A DNA stretch of 64,000 bases from Elusimicrobiota bacterium (lineage in GTDB: Bacteria > Elusimicrobiota > Elusimicrobia > UBA1565 > JACRDR01): assembly GCA_016194745.1 (NCBI GenBank), contig JACQBA010000019.1, positions 124,001 through 188,000 on the forward strand, written 5' to 3'. The translations under genes were made by a program, and so were the position numbers. The notes under the pieces are model-generated. The model had not been told where the DNA came from. It made no database searches and saw only the letters and a program-made list of their open reading frames with translations. Shown piece after piece: positions 17,179 to 25,123 of the stretch. Positions within the stretch are counted from its first letter, which is position 1; the number at the start of each line of letters is the position of its first letter.

Positions 17179-18222
17179 TCAGAGCCCGTCCCAGAGCCCC
17201 GGATTCGTCAGCGCCGCCATGGTCTGAGGAGCGAGCAACGTCTCGCGCACGGCGCCCGCGACGAGCTCGCCTTCGCCCGCCGGCGGCTTGTACCAGCAGC
17301 GGGGCCTGAGCCCCGCCGAGAAGCCCTGCGAGCGCGTGCACGCCCCGACCGCGGGGTCGACCGCGCCCAAGTCGATCGACACCGGCTGCGTGCACACGGA
17401 CGCCTGGAAGTAGGTGTCTAGGCGGCATTGCGGCTTGGGATGCGCGTTGTTCGTCTGGGCGACGACCGCGGGGTCGGGCGTATCGAAGCGAGGCTCGACC
17501 GGGAGGTTGCTCGCGACTTGCAGAGCCCGCGCCAAGGAGCGGCCCGCCGTCACCGCGCGGATGCAGAGAATTCGCTCCCCCGCATCCCGGAAGGAGCGCG
17601 CGCAGCCCTCGACGGCGACCTCGTCGTCGTCGGCCTTCGTGAACCCCGCCGCGGCGCCGTCCGAGAAGACCCGGCGCAGGCACTTCAGGTTCGCGAAGTA
17701 ATCCGACTCTCCTTCATTGGAGAGTCCCGAAGGACCCGCCGGCGCGCCGCCCAGGTGATGCCCGAGCTCGTGGCAGGCGACCGCGGTGAACCCGTCCTGG
17801 GTCACCGAGGGATGGCGAGGGAGGCCGCCCGGAAACTGGACCTTGTACACGTTCGTCCCGCGCCTCGGGAAGGCGAAGGCGTTGAACTGCGGGTCCTCCC
17901 ACTTGCGGTCGATATCGAGGACGCCGCCGCGCGCGGCGATGATCGGCCCATACACCGCTTGGATGCGGTCCAGCACCTCGTCGTACTGCTCGCGGGAGAG
18001 TCCGCCCGCCTCCTGCGCGTGCGGCCCGGCGCCTCGCTCCGGGATGCGGATGTCGTTGGGGGGAAGGAAGCTCTCCTCGTAGGAGACGTCGGCCGGAGAG
18101 CCGCCTCGTTCCTGAGTCGCCGGGCGCGAGATCGACAGACCGATCGTCGCGACCGCTGCTGCTCCGAGGATCTTGCCCAAAACCCTCGGCGAGAAAACAG
18201 CGAACCGAGCGGCGGTATCCAT
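17179..18222 (-). CDS. Exported zinc-metallopeptidase-like protein (HELGHH)
   Basis: 347 residues from the ATG at 18222, chosen because GGAGGGGAGC directly precedes it. An N-terminal signal segment ends near RPATQ. The zinc site is H151-E152-x-x-H155 in ACHELGHHLGG, and the acidic NEGESDYFAN about 20 residues later can supply a third (Glu) ligand as in gluzincins. The C-terminal half has several cysteines (KCLRR, EGCAR, ILCIRA, QCRLD, VCTQP, ACTRS, RCWYKP), probably disulfides. It looks like an envelope protease or a protease-like surface protein. Convergent with the EF-hand hydrolase. Confidence 0.78.
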   Translation of the reverse strand: MDTAARFAVFSPRVLGKILGAAAVATIGLSISRPATQERGGSPADVSYEESFLPPNDIRIPERGAGPHAQEAGGLSREQYDEVLDRIQAVYGPIIAARGGVLDIDRKWEDPQFNAFAFPRRGTNVYKVQFPGGLPRHPSVTQDGFTAVACHELGHHLGGAPAGPSGLSNEGESDYFANLKCLRRVFSDGAAAGFTKADDDEVAVEGCARSFRDAGERILCIRAVTAGRSLARALQVASNLPVEPRFDTPDPAVVAQTNNAHPKPQCRLDTYFQASVCTQPVSIDLGAVDPAVGACTRSQGFSAGLRPRCWYKPPAGEGELVAGAVRETLLAPQTMAALTNPGLWDGL

Positions 18223-18268
18223 GCTCCCCTCCAAACCATCTGGGATCCCACCACCCGGTTACCCGCCC

Positions 18269-18297
18269 AGTATTGTCCCGGAGCCGCGGATTGTCAA
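18269..18297 (-). promoter_or_regulatory. Promoter of the metallopeptidase gene
   Basis: On the minus strand TTGACA (18297-18292), 17-base spacer, AATACT (18274-18269); leader of about 40 bases to the ATG. Confidence 0.55.
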
Positions 18298-18394
18298 GAG
18301 GGCGCGGCTGCAATACTTTATCATTCTGTATTAACTATCTGCTAATATTCGTTTCCAGCGCCACGGCCTCTTCCTGCCCGCGGCGCGCCGGGCA

Positions 18395-18423
18395 TTGACA
18401 GCCGCTCCGATAGGCCCTAAGCT
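18395..18423 (+). promoter_or_regulatory. Promoter of the low-GC lipoprotein gene
   Basis: TTGACA (18395-18400), 17 bases, TAAGCT (18418-18423), then the ATG at 18430 only 6 bases later. It has the same two hexamers and spacer as the promoter at 6571. Confidence 0.6.
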
Positions 18424-18429
18424 TTAGTG

Positions 18430-18927
18430 ATGAAAAGGACGGCTCTTTTTCTCGTTTCCTTGCTGCTGGCCTCGTGCGCTCAAGCACCGCCCCGTCGCAG
18501 TGCCGACTGGCAGCGGCGATTCCAAGCGCTCGTTGCAAAGGCGATGGCGGAGGGGAAGGATATTTCTGTACCGCGAAGCGTTGTTGAGGATATTGGATTC
18601 ACAGAGTCAATCACCGCTCGCCAGATTGTCCAAGAGTTTCAAATCACCCCAAGAACCAATGGTGAACGCATTTTCGAGGTGGTCCTTTCCGCAAAATCAG
18701 AGCCGGTTTCAGCAATATTCGGATATGCTGAGGTTCGCAAGGACGACGAAGGAGAGCATTTTAGGGGCTGGTCGTTTAGGACAGATCTATCGGGTGAACT
18801 AATGTACGCTGCCAGTTTCTCTGGATTTTCCGGCTCAGTAGTCCAAGAGTCAATCTCCATTCGGAATCCGAAGACACGACAGCATTATGATTCCGTTGTC
18901 GAGCACTTTATCCCAAATGATCTCTAA
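18430..18927 (+). CDS. Lipoprotein of unknown function with unusual base composition
   Basis: 165 residues. Signal with lipobox LLLASC (Cys at about residue 16), then a polar alpha/beta domain that ends in HFIPNDL. The family is not recognised. Third codon positions are much richer in A/T than in neighbouring genes (for example GAT ATT GGA TTC ACA), so it is probably of different origin. The stop codon overlaps the start of the downstream Ser/Thr kinase gene by 11 bases, so the pair should be co-translated. A GTG at 18427 is an alternative start. Confidence 0.75.
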   Translation: MKRTALFLVSLLLASCAQAPPRRSADWQRRFQALVAKAMAEGKDISVPRSVVEDIGFTESITARQIVQEFQITPRTNGERIFEVVLSAKSEPVSAIFGYAEVRKDDEGEHFRGWSFRTDLSGELMYAASFSGFSGSVVQESISIRNPKTRQHYDSVVEHFIPNDL

Positions 18928-20956
18928 GAGGATTACTCTTCCTTTTTTCGCTCTACTTGCATGTTTCGCAAGCGCTGATGTCTATAATCGCGTGAGCAGT
19001 GAGATCGAGCGTTCAAAAGGTCAGATTCGCCAATCTCAGGCGCAATTGAAGAACGCCAACACGTCTCGGGAGCGCCAAGACGCTCGAAAGCAGATAGACC
19101 GCGAGATCGGAAACCTCCGGCGCATCGGCGACGAGGCGTCGGGCGACGCGCAGGTGCAGCTCCAGATCGCGCAGGCGTTCGCGGAAGTGAAGGAGCCGGC
19201 GCTCGCGATACAGTACGCGGACCGGACCCTCGCGATCGATCCGAAGCAGGCGCAGGCGTACGCGGTGCGCGGCGACGCGGAGTACCAGCTCCGGCGCTAT
19301 CCCGAGGCGGTCGTCGACGCGGACAAGGCCTTGGCGATCGAGCCGGGGAACAAGTCCGCCGTGGCGATCAAGAAGCTCGTCGAAAGCCACGCGGGCACGG
19401 TGAAGATGCCCGCCAAGCCCGAGGCGCCGTCCAAGGGCGGAACGGACGTGCAGGTGCCCGTCTTCAAATCGATCTCTACCGAGATGGCGGCGAAATCAAA
19501 GCGACGCTTCTCCGACAATCTGGTCGGCAAGTCGCTCGGCCAGATGGCGCTCGACCCGGCCGCCGCGATGAGCCTCGCCGACCAGGCGGTCGCGGCGGAC
19601 CCGGACAACCCGCAGTCCTACGCCCAGCGCGCCCAGCTGCGCCTCGGCGCCAAGGACTTGGCCGGCGTCATCGAGGACGTGACGCGCGCCATCGCGCTCG
19701 GCGTGCGCCAAGCGCTTCTCTACGATCTCCGCGCGATGGCGCGCATCCACCGCAAGGAGTTCAAGGAAGCGAAGGAGGACGCCGACTCCGCGCTCAGCCT
19801 CGACCCTCACGACGCGCGCGCCTTCATGAACAAGGCGATGGCCCTGGAAGGCTTGGGCGCCCCGACCGCGGAGATCCGCGAGGCCGCGCGCAAGGCGATC
19901 GAGCTCGACCCCGCCCTCCGCGCGTCGTTGGCCGCGACGCTCAAGAGGATGGGGGACTCCTTCACCGCCGAGTCCGCGCCGCGCCCGTCCGCCGCGCCCG
20001 CCGCCTCCTCTACGCCGCCCCTGCTCACGCCGGGCCTTCAGCTCGCGGCCGGCGTCTGCCTGCTTCTCGTCGCCTTCATCGTCTGGCGCCTCGCCTTTGG
20101 ACGAAGCGACGGCGATACTCCAGCGCCGCTCGAGGCGCCGCCCGCGCAAGCGCTAAAAGAGGGAGACGTCCTCGCCGGGACCCTGCGCGTCGTCGGCCTG
20201 ATCGGCCAGGGCGGGATGGGCGCCGTCTACGAGGCCTTCGACACGGCCCTCCAGCGTCCGGTCGCCGTCAAGCGTCTCATCGATTCGGGCAGCGCCGAGG
20301 TCAGCGACGTGAACCGCCTCATCGCCGAGGGCCAGGCCGTGGCCGCGCTGCGCCATCCCAACATCGTCGCCATCCACCAGATCTTCGAGCAGGACGGCGC
20401 GGTCTACCTCGTCTTCGAGCGGGTGCAGGGAAAGACCTTGGCGGAGCGCCTCGCCGCGGGCCCTCTGCCGCCTTCCGAGTGCGCGGCGCTCCTCAAGCCG
20501 CTGTGCGCCGCGCTCGACTTCGCGCACGACAAGCGCATCCTGCACCGCGACCTCAAGCCCTCGAACCTCATGCTCGAGGGCGGCGCGCTCAAGATCCTCG
20601 ACTTCGGCATCGCCCGCCGCGTCGCGGACGGACGCAGCACGCGCACGGGGCTCATGTGGGGCAGCCCCGCCTACATGGCGCCCGAGCTCGAGCACGGGGA
20701 GGTGAGCCGCGAGTCGGACCTCTACGCGGTCGGCGTCACGCTCTACGAGCTCCTCACGACGCGCCTCCCGTTCGAGGCGCCGCCGAGCGACAAGCGGGCG
20801 GGGCGCTTTCCGCCGCCCTCGGTGCTCGTCCACGAGCTGAGTCCGCAGATCGACGAGTTCTTCCTGAAGGCGCTCGCGCCGACGCCGGCCCTGCGCTTTC
20901 GCAGCGGGGCGGACCTCTGCGCCGCGTTCGAGAAGGCCGTCCAGGTGCGCGCGTGA
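18917..20956 (+). CDS. TPR-containing transmembrane Ser/Thr protein kinase, kinase domain at C-terminus
   Basis: 679 residues from the ATG at 18917, which overlaps the upstream gene and starts a signal sequence (ITLPFFALLACFASA). Residues about 20-350 form a coiled coil and several TPR units (AIQYADRTLAIDPKQAQAY, then SLADQAVAADPDNPQSY and similar). One membrane segment follows (about 375-397, LAAGVCLLLVAFIVW). The kinase domain at about 420-675 has GQGGMGAVYEA, Lys452 in VAVKRL, catalytic D545 in HRDLKPSN, D562 in DFGIARR and APE-type MAPELEHG, so it looks active. The signal sequence puts TPRs outside and the kinase inside, reverse of PknB. The first 50 codons are low-GC like the preceding gene, the rest is high-GC. 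Confidence 0.88.
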   Translation: MISKRITLPFFALLACFASADVYNRVSSEIERSKGQIRQSQAQLKNANTSRERQDARKQIDREIGNLRRIGDEASGDAQVQLQIAQAFAEVKEPALAIQYADRTLAIDPKQAQAYAVRGDAEYQLRRYPEAVVDADKALAIEPGNKSAVAIKKLVESHAGTVKMPAKPEAPSKGGTDVQVPVFKSISTEMAAKSKRRFSDNLVGKSLGQMALDPAAAMSLADQAVAADPDNPQSYAQRAQLRLGAKDLAGVIEDVTRAIALGVRQALLYDLRAMARIHRKEFKEAKEDADSALSLDPHDARAFMNKAMALEGLGAPTAEIREAARKAIELDPALRASLAATLKRMGDSFTAESAPRPSAAPAASSTPPLLTPGLQLAAGVCLLLVAFIVWRLAFGRSDGDTPAPLEAPPAQALKEGDVLAGTLRVVGLIGQGGMGAVYEAFDTALQRPVAVKRLIDSGSAEVSDVNRLIAEGQAVAALRHPNIVAIHQIFEQDGAVYLVFERVQGKTLAERLAAGPLPPSECAALLKPLCAALDFAHDKRILHRDLKPSNLMLEGGALKILDFGIARRVADGRSTRTGLMWGSPAYMAPELEHGEVSRESDLYAVGVTLYELLTTRLPFEAPPSDKRAGRFPPPSVLVHELSPQIDEFFLKALAPTPALRFRSGADLCAAFEKAVQVRA

Positions 20957-20989
20957 GCCCCCGCGGTTGCGCGGCGCGGGCCGATGGAC

Positions 20990-20995
20990 TACAAT
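20990..20995 (+). promoter_or_regulatory. -10 box of the pteridine-reductase-like gene
   Basis: TACAAT 8 bases before the ATG at 21004; no ribosome site, so a leaderless or near-leaderless transcript. Confidence 0.45.
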
Positions 20996-21003
20996 AGCCG
21001 ACG

Positions 21004-21741
21004 ATGAAGCTACAGGGGAAAGTCGCCCTCGTGACCGGCGGCGCCAAGCGCGTCGGCCGCTCCATCGCGATGACGCTCGCCCAGCGCGGCGCCAAGATCG
21101 CGATCCACTACAACAGCTCCCGCAAGGACGCCCTCCTGCTGCGCGACGAGATCGAGTCGAGCTACGGGCGCGACGCGGAAATCTTCGGCGCGGACCTATC
21201 CAAGCCGGGCGACGTGCGCCGGCTCTCCGACGCGGTACTGAAGTACTTCGACTCGGTTCACGTCCTCATCAACAGCGCGTCGGTCTACCACAAAGACCAG
21301 TTCGGCAAGACCGACTCGGACAGCTGGGACGAGACGATGGCCGTCAATCTCCGCGCGCCGTTCCTGCTCGGCCAGTCGCTCGGCCTTGAGATGAAGAAGG
21401 CGGGCGAGGGCAAGATCATCAACATCGTCGACTGGGCCGCCAAGCGCCCGTACGTCGACTACCTGCCGTACTGCGTGTCGAAGGCCGGTCTCCTGTGCCT
21501 CAACACCGCGCTGGCGAAGGCGCTGGCACCCGAGGTCCAAGTCAACGCGGTGCTGCCGGGCCCGGTGCTCCTGCCCGAGAGCATGAACTCCAAGCAGCGC
21601 GAGGCGGTGCGGAGCGCCACGCTCCTCAAGCGCCTCGGCAGCCCGGACGACGTGGCGCGCGCGGTGCTGTTTTTGATCGAAGACTCAGACTTCGTCACCG
21701 GGGCCGAGCTGACGGTCGACGGCGGCCGGCTCATCGCGTGA
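21004..21741 (+). CDS. Pteridine-reductase-like short-chain dehydrogenase
   Basis: 245 residues, NADPH-dependent SDR. Cofactor motif TGGAKRVGRSIA matches the PTR1/FolM type (basic residue in the TGxxxRxG turn for NADPH). The catalytic set is D143-Y156-K160: an Asp 13 residues before the YxxxK tyrosine, instead of the usual SDR serine, exactly as in pteridine reductase PTR1 (Asp181-Tyr194-Lys198). It may reduce dihydropterin, dihydromonapterin or dihydrofolate. It is followed 7 bases later by a 6-pyruvoyl-tetrahydropterin-synthase-family gene and then, in the opposite direction, by folB, supporting a pterin role. Confidence 0.82.
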   Translation: MKLQGKVALVTGGAKRVGRSIAMTLAQRGAKIAIHYNSSRKDALLLRDEIESSYGRDAEIFGADLSKPGDVRRLSDAVLKYFDSVHVLINSASVYHKDQFGKTDSDSWDETMAVNLRAPFLLGQSLGLEMKKAGEGKIINIVDWAAKRPYVDYLPYCVSKAGLLCLNTALAKALAPEVQVNAVLPGPVLLPESMNSKQREAVRSATLLKRLGSPDDVARAVLFLIEDSDFVTGAELTVDGGRLIA

Positions 21742-21748
21742 GCTGATC

Positions 21749-22156
21749 ATGCCGTCCTTCTCGGTCACCCGCCTCATCCACTTCTGCTACGGCCACCGGC
21801 TCCTCAATTATTCCGGCAAGTGCAAGAACCTCCACGGGCACAACGGCCTCATCGAGATCACGATCCGCGGCAGGACGCTCGACCGCCTCGGCATGGTCAT
21901 GGACTTCGAGGAGATAAAGTCGAAGGTCCAGACGTGGGTCGACCGGGAGCTCGACCATAAGATGCTGCTCAACGAACGCGACCCGATCATCCCCATGATC
22001 CGCAAGTTCGGCCAGCCCTTCGTGACCGTGAAGGGGAACCCGACCGCCGAGAACATCGCCCGGATGATCTACAACTACGCCCGCTCCAAGCGCCTGCCCG
22101 TCGCCTCCGTCCGCCTGTGGGAGACTCGCAACTCCTATGCCGAATACGGCGGATAG
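21749..22156 (+). CDS. 6-pyruvoyl-tetrahydropterin synthase / QueD family protein
   Basis: 135 residues. Zinc ligands H16, H29 and H31 (YGHRL and NLHGHNG) and the catalytic Cys25 in GKCKNLHGH are present, so it is of the CxxxHGH type (QueD/PTPS-II) rather than the Glu-containing PTPS-III. It would convert dihydroneopterin triphosphate to carboxy- or pyruvoyl-tetrahydropterin. WETRNSYAEY near the C-terminus is the family end block with the substrate-binding Glu. It follows the SDR gene by 7 bases and is probably co-transcribed. A preQ0 or a tetrahydropterin route are both possible; no other queuosine genes are near. Confidence 0.85.
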   Translation: MPSFSVTRLIHFCYGHRLLNYSGKCKNLHGHNGLIEITIRGRTLDRLGMVMDFEEIKSKVQTWVDRELDHKMLLNERDPIIPMIRKFGQPFVTVKGNPTAENIARMIYNYARSKRLPVASVRLWETRNSYAEYGG

Positions 22157-22200
22157 GCGCTGATACCGTTTTGTTACCGGCCCGCCTCTACACTGTTACC

Positions 22201-22620
22201 ATGATCGAAAGACAGGCGCGCTTGCTCGGCGTGGCGATCGTCGCCGCCTCTCTCTCGTTCGCCGGACCGATCGCATGGTCGACCCCTGACGATCACCCGC
22301 ACGACGGCCACCACCAGGGGCACGGCGGGCACGGCGCCGCGCATCATAACAGCCATCACGACTCGCCCGAGGAACGCGCTTGCCTCCATGCAGCGAGACA
22401 GCAGCACCACGAGAATGTCAGACGGATCAACCACGAGGAAGAGGCCGCGCTCAGAGCCCTGCATCATAGCCCGGGCTGGAAGGACTTGACGCACGAAGAG
22501 CGCCGCGCCCAAGAACAAGTCATCAAGGACAATTTCAAGGCGTTGAGAAAGGCGGAGCGCGACGCCTACCACCGCGCCCGCGAAGCCTGCCGCAGGACGC
22601 CGCCTCCGGAAGGGCAATGA
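22201..22620 (+). CDS. Small exported His-rich protein
   Basis: 139 residues. Signal peptide with cleavage near SFAGPIAWS|T. Residues about 30-55 are a histidine cluster (DDHPHDGHHQGHGGHGAAHH) that should bind Zn, Ni, Cu or Co. The rest is helical and charged (EEEAALRALHH, TREERRAQ-like LTHEERRAQEQ, KALRKAERDAYHRA), reminiscent of periplasmic metal-sensing helical-hairpin proteins such as the CpxP/ZraP group, without their LTxxQ motif. TACACT at 22189-22194 is 6 bases before the ATG. Role in metal buffering is inferred from composition. Confidence 0.72.
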   Translation: MIERQARLLGVAIVAASLSFAGPIAWSTPDDHPHDGHHQGHGGHGAAHHNSHHDSPEERACLHAARQQHHENVRRINHEEEAALRALHHSPGWKDLTHEERRAQEQVIKDNFKALRKAERDAYHRAREACRRTPPPEGQ

Positions 22621-22761
22621 GCTTCCGCCGCGCCGCTCCGGGCCGCCCCCGCCGCCAAGATCGACCCAACCTTTCACGTTCCGTCCGGCATTAACACGGA
22701 GCTCGACAACCGGCCGTGAAGCGAGCGCGGCGACGTCGCCCAAACCGTCAGTCTGGGCGCG

Positions 22762-23127
22762 TCACCGCCGGCGGGAGAGCTCGACGACGATCTCGCGGGT
22801 GCGGGGCATGACGGCCGGCGTCTTGTGGACCCGGACCAAGACCGCGGCCACGCGGCGGTCGTAGTCCAGCACCTCGCGGGCGAGGCGGTCCGCCAAGCGC
22901 TCGACAAGCTTGAACGAGCCCCGCTCGGCGGCGGCCCGCACGCGCTTCTCGACTTCCCAGTAATCGATCGAGTCGCGCACGTCGTCCGAGGAGGCCGCCT
23001 TGGCCAAGCTCGCCGTCAACTCGACGTCCACGAGGACCTTCTGCGGCTTCTTGCGTTCCCACTCCGGCACGCCGAGCCGAGGGCGGCACTCGACGCCCAA
23101 GAGAAGGATTCGCCCCGCGTTTTTCAT
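22762..23127 (-). CDS. folB: Dihydroneopterin aldolase
   Basis: 121 residues. Converts 7,8-dihydroneopterin to 6-hydroxymethyl-dihydropterin and glycolaldehyde in folate synthesis. Seen: the catalytic Glu region RLGVPEWERKKPQ, substrate-binding segment SIDYWEVEKRV, the GSFKLVERLADRLA block and Lys in VHKTPAVMP. Length is standard. The start ATG (23127) lies inside the -10 region of the divergent trxB. CATAAT lies 11 bases upstream, so it too may be leaderless. Proximity to the SDR and PTPS genes supports a pterin group. Confidence 0.88.
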   Translation of the reverse strand: MKNAGRILLLGVECRPRLGVPEWERKKPQKVLVDVELTASLAKAASSDDVRDSIDYWEVEKRVRAAAERGSFKLVERLADRLAREVLDYDRRVAAVLVRVHKTPAVMPRTREIVVELSRRR

Positions 23128-23132
23128 ATAAT
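23127..23132 (+). promoter_or_regulatory. -10 box of trxB
   Basis: TATAAT 9 bases before the trxB ATG at 23142; its first base is also the first base of the divergent folB start codon. Confidence 0.5.
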
Positions 23133-23141
23133 GACGGTATT

Positions 23142-24110
23142 ATGGATAAGAAGAACGCGAACGGCAACGGGCCCTCCGGCGAGGCGCGCAAAGTCGTGAT
23201 CATCGGGTCCGGCTCGGCCGGCTACACCGCCGCCATCTACGCCGCGCGCGCGAATCTCAATCCGATCCTGTTCTCCGGCGTCAGCCGCGGCGGGCAGCTG
23301 ATGATCACCTCCGACGTCGAGAACTTCCCCGGTTTCGCCAATCCTATCACCGGCCCCGACCTCATGGAAGCCATGCACAAGCAGTGCGAGCGCCTGGGCG
23401 TCGAGATCGTCAACCAGGACGTCTCCAAGGCCGACCTCTCGCGCCGGCCGTTCCGCGTCGAGACCACAGAAAAGCGCGCCGAGCTCGCCGAGACCTTGAT
23501 CATCGCGACGGGCGCCAAGGCGAAGTGGCTCGGCATCCCGTCCGAAAAGAAGCTCATGGGCCACGGCGTCTCAGCCTGCGCGACCTGCGACGGGTTCTTC
23601 TTCAAGACCAAGGTCGTCGCGGTCGTGGGCGGGGGGGACACCGCCGCCGAGGAGTCCACGTTCCTCACCAAATTCGCGAGCAAGGTCTATCTCATCCACC
23701 GCCGCGGCGAGCTGCGCGCCTCCAAGATCATGGCGGAGCGCGTCCTCAAGAACCCCAAGATCGAGATGGTCTGGGACAGCGCGGTCGAGGAGATCCTCGG
23801 GACGGACACCGTCGCCGGCGTGCGCGTAAAGAACTTGAAGACCGGCGCCGAACGGACGATCGACTGCCAGGGCTTTTTCGTCGCGATCGGACATGAGCCT
23901 GCCTCGAAGCTCTTCCAAGGCCAGCTCGAGCTCGACCCGAACGGCTACATCAAGGCCGACGACCGCACGCGGACGTCCGTCGAGGGCGTCTTCGCGGCCG
24001 GCGACGTCATGGATTCCCAGTACCGCCAGGCGATCACCGCCGCCGGCGCGGGCTGCAAGGCGGCGCTCGAAGCCGAGCGCTACCTCGCGCACCACGCGGT
24101 GCACGCCTGA
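23142..24110 (+). CDS. trxB: Thioredoxin reductase
   Basis: 322 residues, FAD-dependent reductase that passes electrons from NADPH to thioredoxin in the cytoplasm. FAD site IGSGSAGYTAAIYAARANL; redox-active pair C146 and C149 in ACATCDGFFF; NADPH site VVGGGDTAAEES and HRRGELRASK; C-terminal FAD block VFAAGDVMDSQYRQAITAAGAGC. All key residues are present. The stop is one base from the end of the convergent downstream gene. Start fixed by the first ATG after the promoter. Confidence 0.95.
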   Translation: MDKKNANGNGPSGEARKVVIIGSGSAGYTAAIYAARANLNPILFSGVSRGGQLMITSDVENFPGFANPITGPDLMEAMHKQCERLGVEIVNQDVSKADLSRRPFRVETTEKRAELAETLIIATGAKAKWLGIPSEKKLMGHGVSACATCDGFFFKTKVVAVVGGGDTAAEESTFLTKFASKVYLIHRRGELRASKIMAERVLKNPKIEMVWDSAVEEILGTDTVAGVRVKNLKTGAERTIDCQGFFVAIGHEPASKLFQGQLELDPNGYIKADDRTRTSVEGVFAAGDVMDSQYRQAITAAGAGCKAALEAERYLAHHAVHA

Positions 24111-24111
24111 G

Positions 24112-25017
24112 CTAGCGGCACCCGGGGACGTTCCTGGCGCCGAAACAGAACCGCCCCAGCTCGAGCTTCGCGCTCTCGATCAACTTCGGGTCCCGCGTGT
24201 TCTCGATGAAGTCCTGGAATATCCTCGGCACGTCGACGCCCTGGGAGTTCGCTAGGGCCTTGAGCGCCCGGTCGCACATCGCCCACTTCTCTCCGACGCA
24301 GGTCTTGGGGTCCGCGATGAGCTCCACGAAGAACCGCTTCGCCGAGTGCTGCTCCCTCACCCGGGTCGACATCGCGTTGAGTAGCGACTCCTTGAGATTG
24401 GCGTTTCCGGCGTGGTAGAGCTCCTTGGCCAGGGCGAAGCGGCTCTCGAACTCAGATCCAGTCGCGCGCCAGAGGAGAGCGTCCGCGAATCGAAAGTAGA
24501 GAGGCCATTTCTGCGCCTGAAGCTCGGGTCGCAGGAGAAGCTTCGCGGCGGACTTCACCTCTTCCGATAGGGGCTGCATGTACAGGAGGGCCTCCATGGA
24601 CTCGTGCCATGCGCCCCACCGCACGTCCACGCCGGCGCCGGAGCTCGCCTTCTGCAGCATCAGCCGATAGACGGCGGGCTCCTTGATGTACGGCCGAAGG
24701 GCCTCCGCCGACGCGAGCTGACCTCTCGGCCCGCCCTCCAGGAACTGGCGGACCACGGCTTGGCGGACGTCCGTATCGGAAAGCGATTTTCGAAGACTGG
24801 CGACCAAGGACGCGGTGATCAAGTCGGGCTGCGGCTCCGCGAGGCAGTGCAGCACGGGATCGACGTACGATCTTTCCGGCGCGCCCTGAGCCTTTAGAAT
24901 CTCCTCCAACGCCCTCGCTCTGCCGGCCGCCGTCTGCGGCGTGCACAGCGCGTGCGCGGTCGCGATCCCAAAGACCGTCGCGACGCCCGCAGCCGCCAAT
25001 ACTCTTGCCATCTTCAT
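24112..25017 (-). CDS. Exported helical-repeat protein of unknown function
   Basis: 301 residues with a signal peptide (VLAAAGVATVFGIATAHA|L). The mature protein is almost all alpha-helical with paired helices, like a HEAT- or ARM-type solenoid (DLITASLVASLRKSLSD, QLASAEALRPYIKE), and has three Cys pairs-like residues (LCTPQ, LHCLAE, TCVGEKWAMC, FCFGARNVPGC) probably forming disulfides. The ATG at 25017 is preceded by GGGAGGC. Its leader shares an ACAAGTCC-GGG-GG segment with the gene at 46908 and a 17-base element with the gene at 56089. No family recognised. Confidence 0.72.
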   Translation of the reverse strand: MKMARVLAAAGVATVFGIATAHALCTPQTAAGRARALEEILKAQGAPERSYVDPVLHCLAEPQPDLITASLVASLRKSLSDTDVRQAVVRQFLEGGPRGQLASAEALRPYIKEPAVYRLMLQKASSGAGVDVRWGAWHESMEALLYMQPLSEEVKSAAKLLLRPELQAQKWPLYFRFADALLWRATGSEFESRFALAKELYHAGNANLKESLLNAMSTRVREQHSAKRFFVELIADPKTCVGEKWAMCDRALKALANSQGVDVPRIFQDFIENTRDPKLIESAKLELGRFCFGARNVPGCR

Positions 25018-25060
25018 CGAATTGCCTCCCGGGACTTGTCCCTTCAGGCGATAGGATGCT

Positions 25061-25077
25061 CCGGCGGCCTAAGGACC
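25061..25077 (-). repeat. 17-base element shared with 56024-56040
   Basis: Read on the minus strand it is GGTCCTTAGGCCGCCGG, 43 bases before the ATG of the exported helical protein. The identical 17-mer occurs on the plus strand at 56024-56040, 48 bases before another exported-protein gene. Confidence 0.7.
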
Positions 25078-25123
25078 GCCTGGACGCATCCTAAGATTTT
25101 TCTAAGGCCGAGCGGCCGCAGCG

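Noticed and set aside
18300..19090. Insertion sequence or prophage remnant
   Set aside because: GC drops but there is no transposase, terminal inverted repeat or integrase; only the lipoprotein and the 5' part of the kinase gene are affected.
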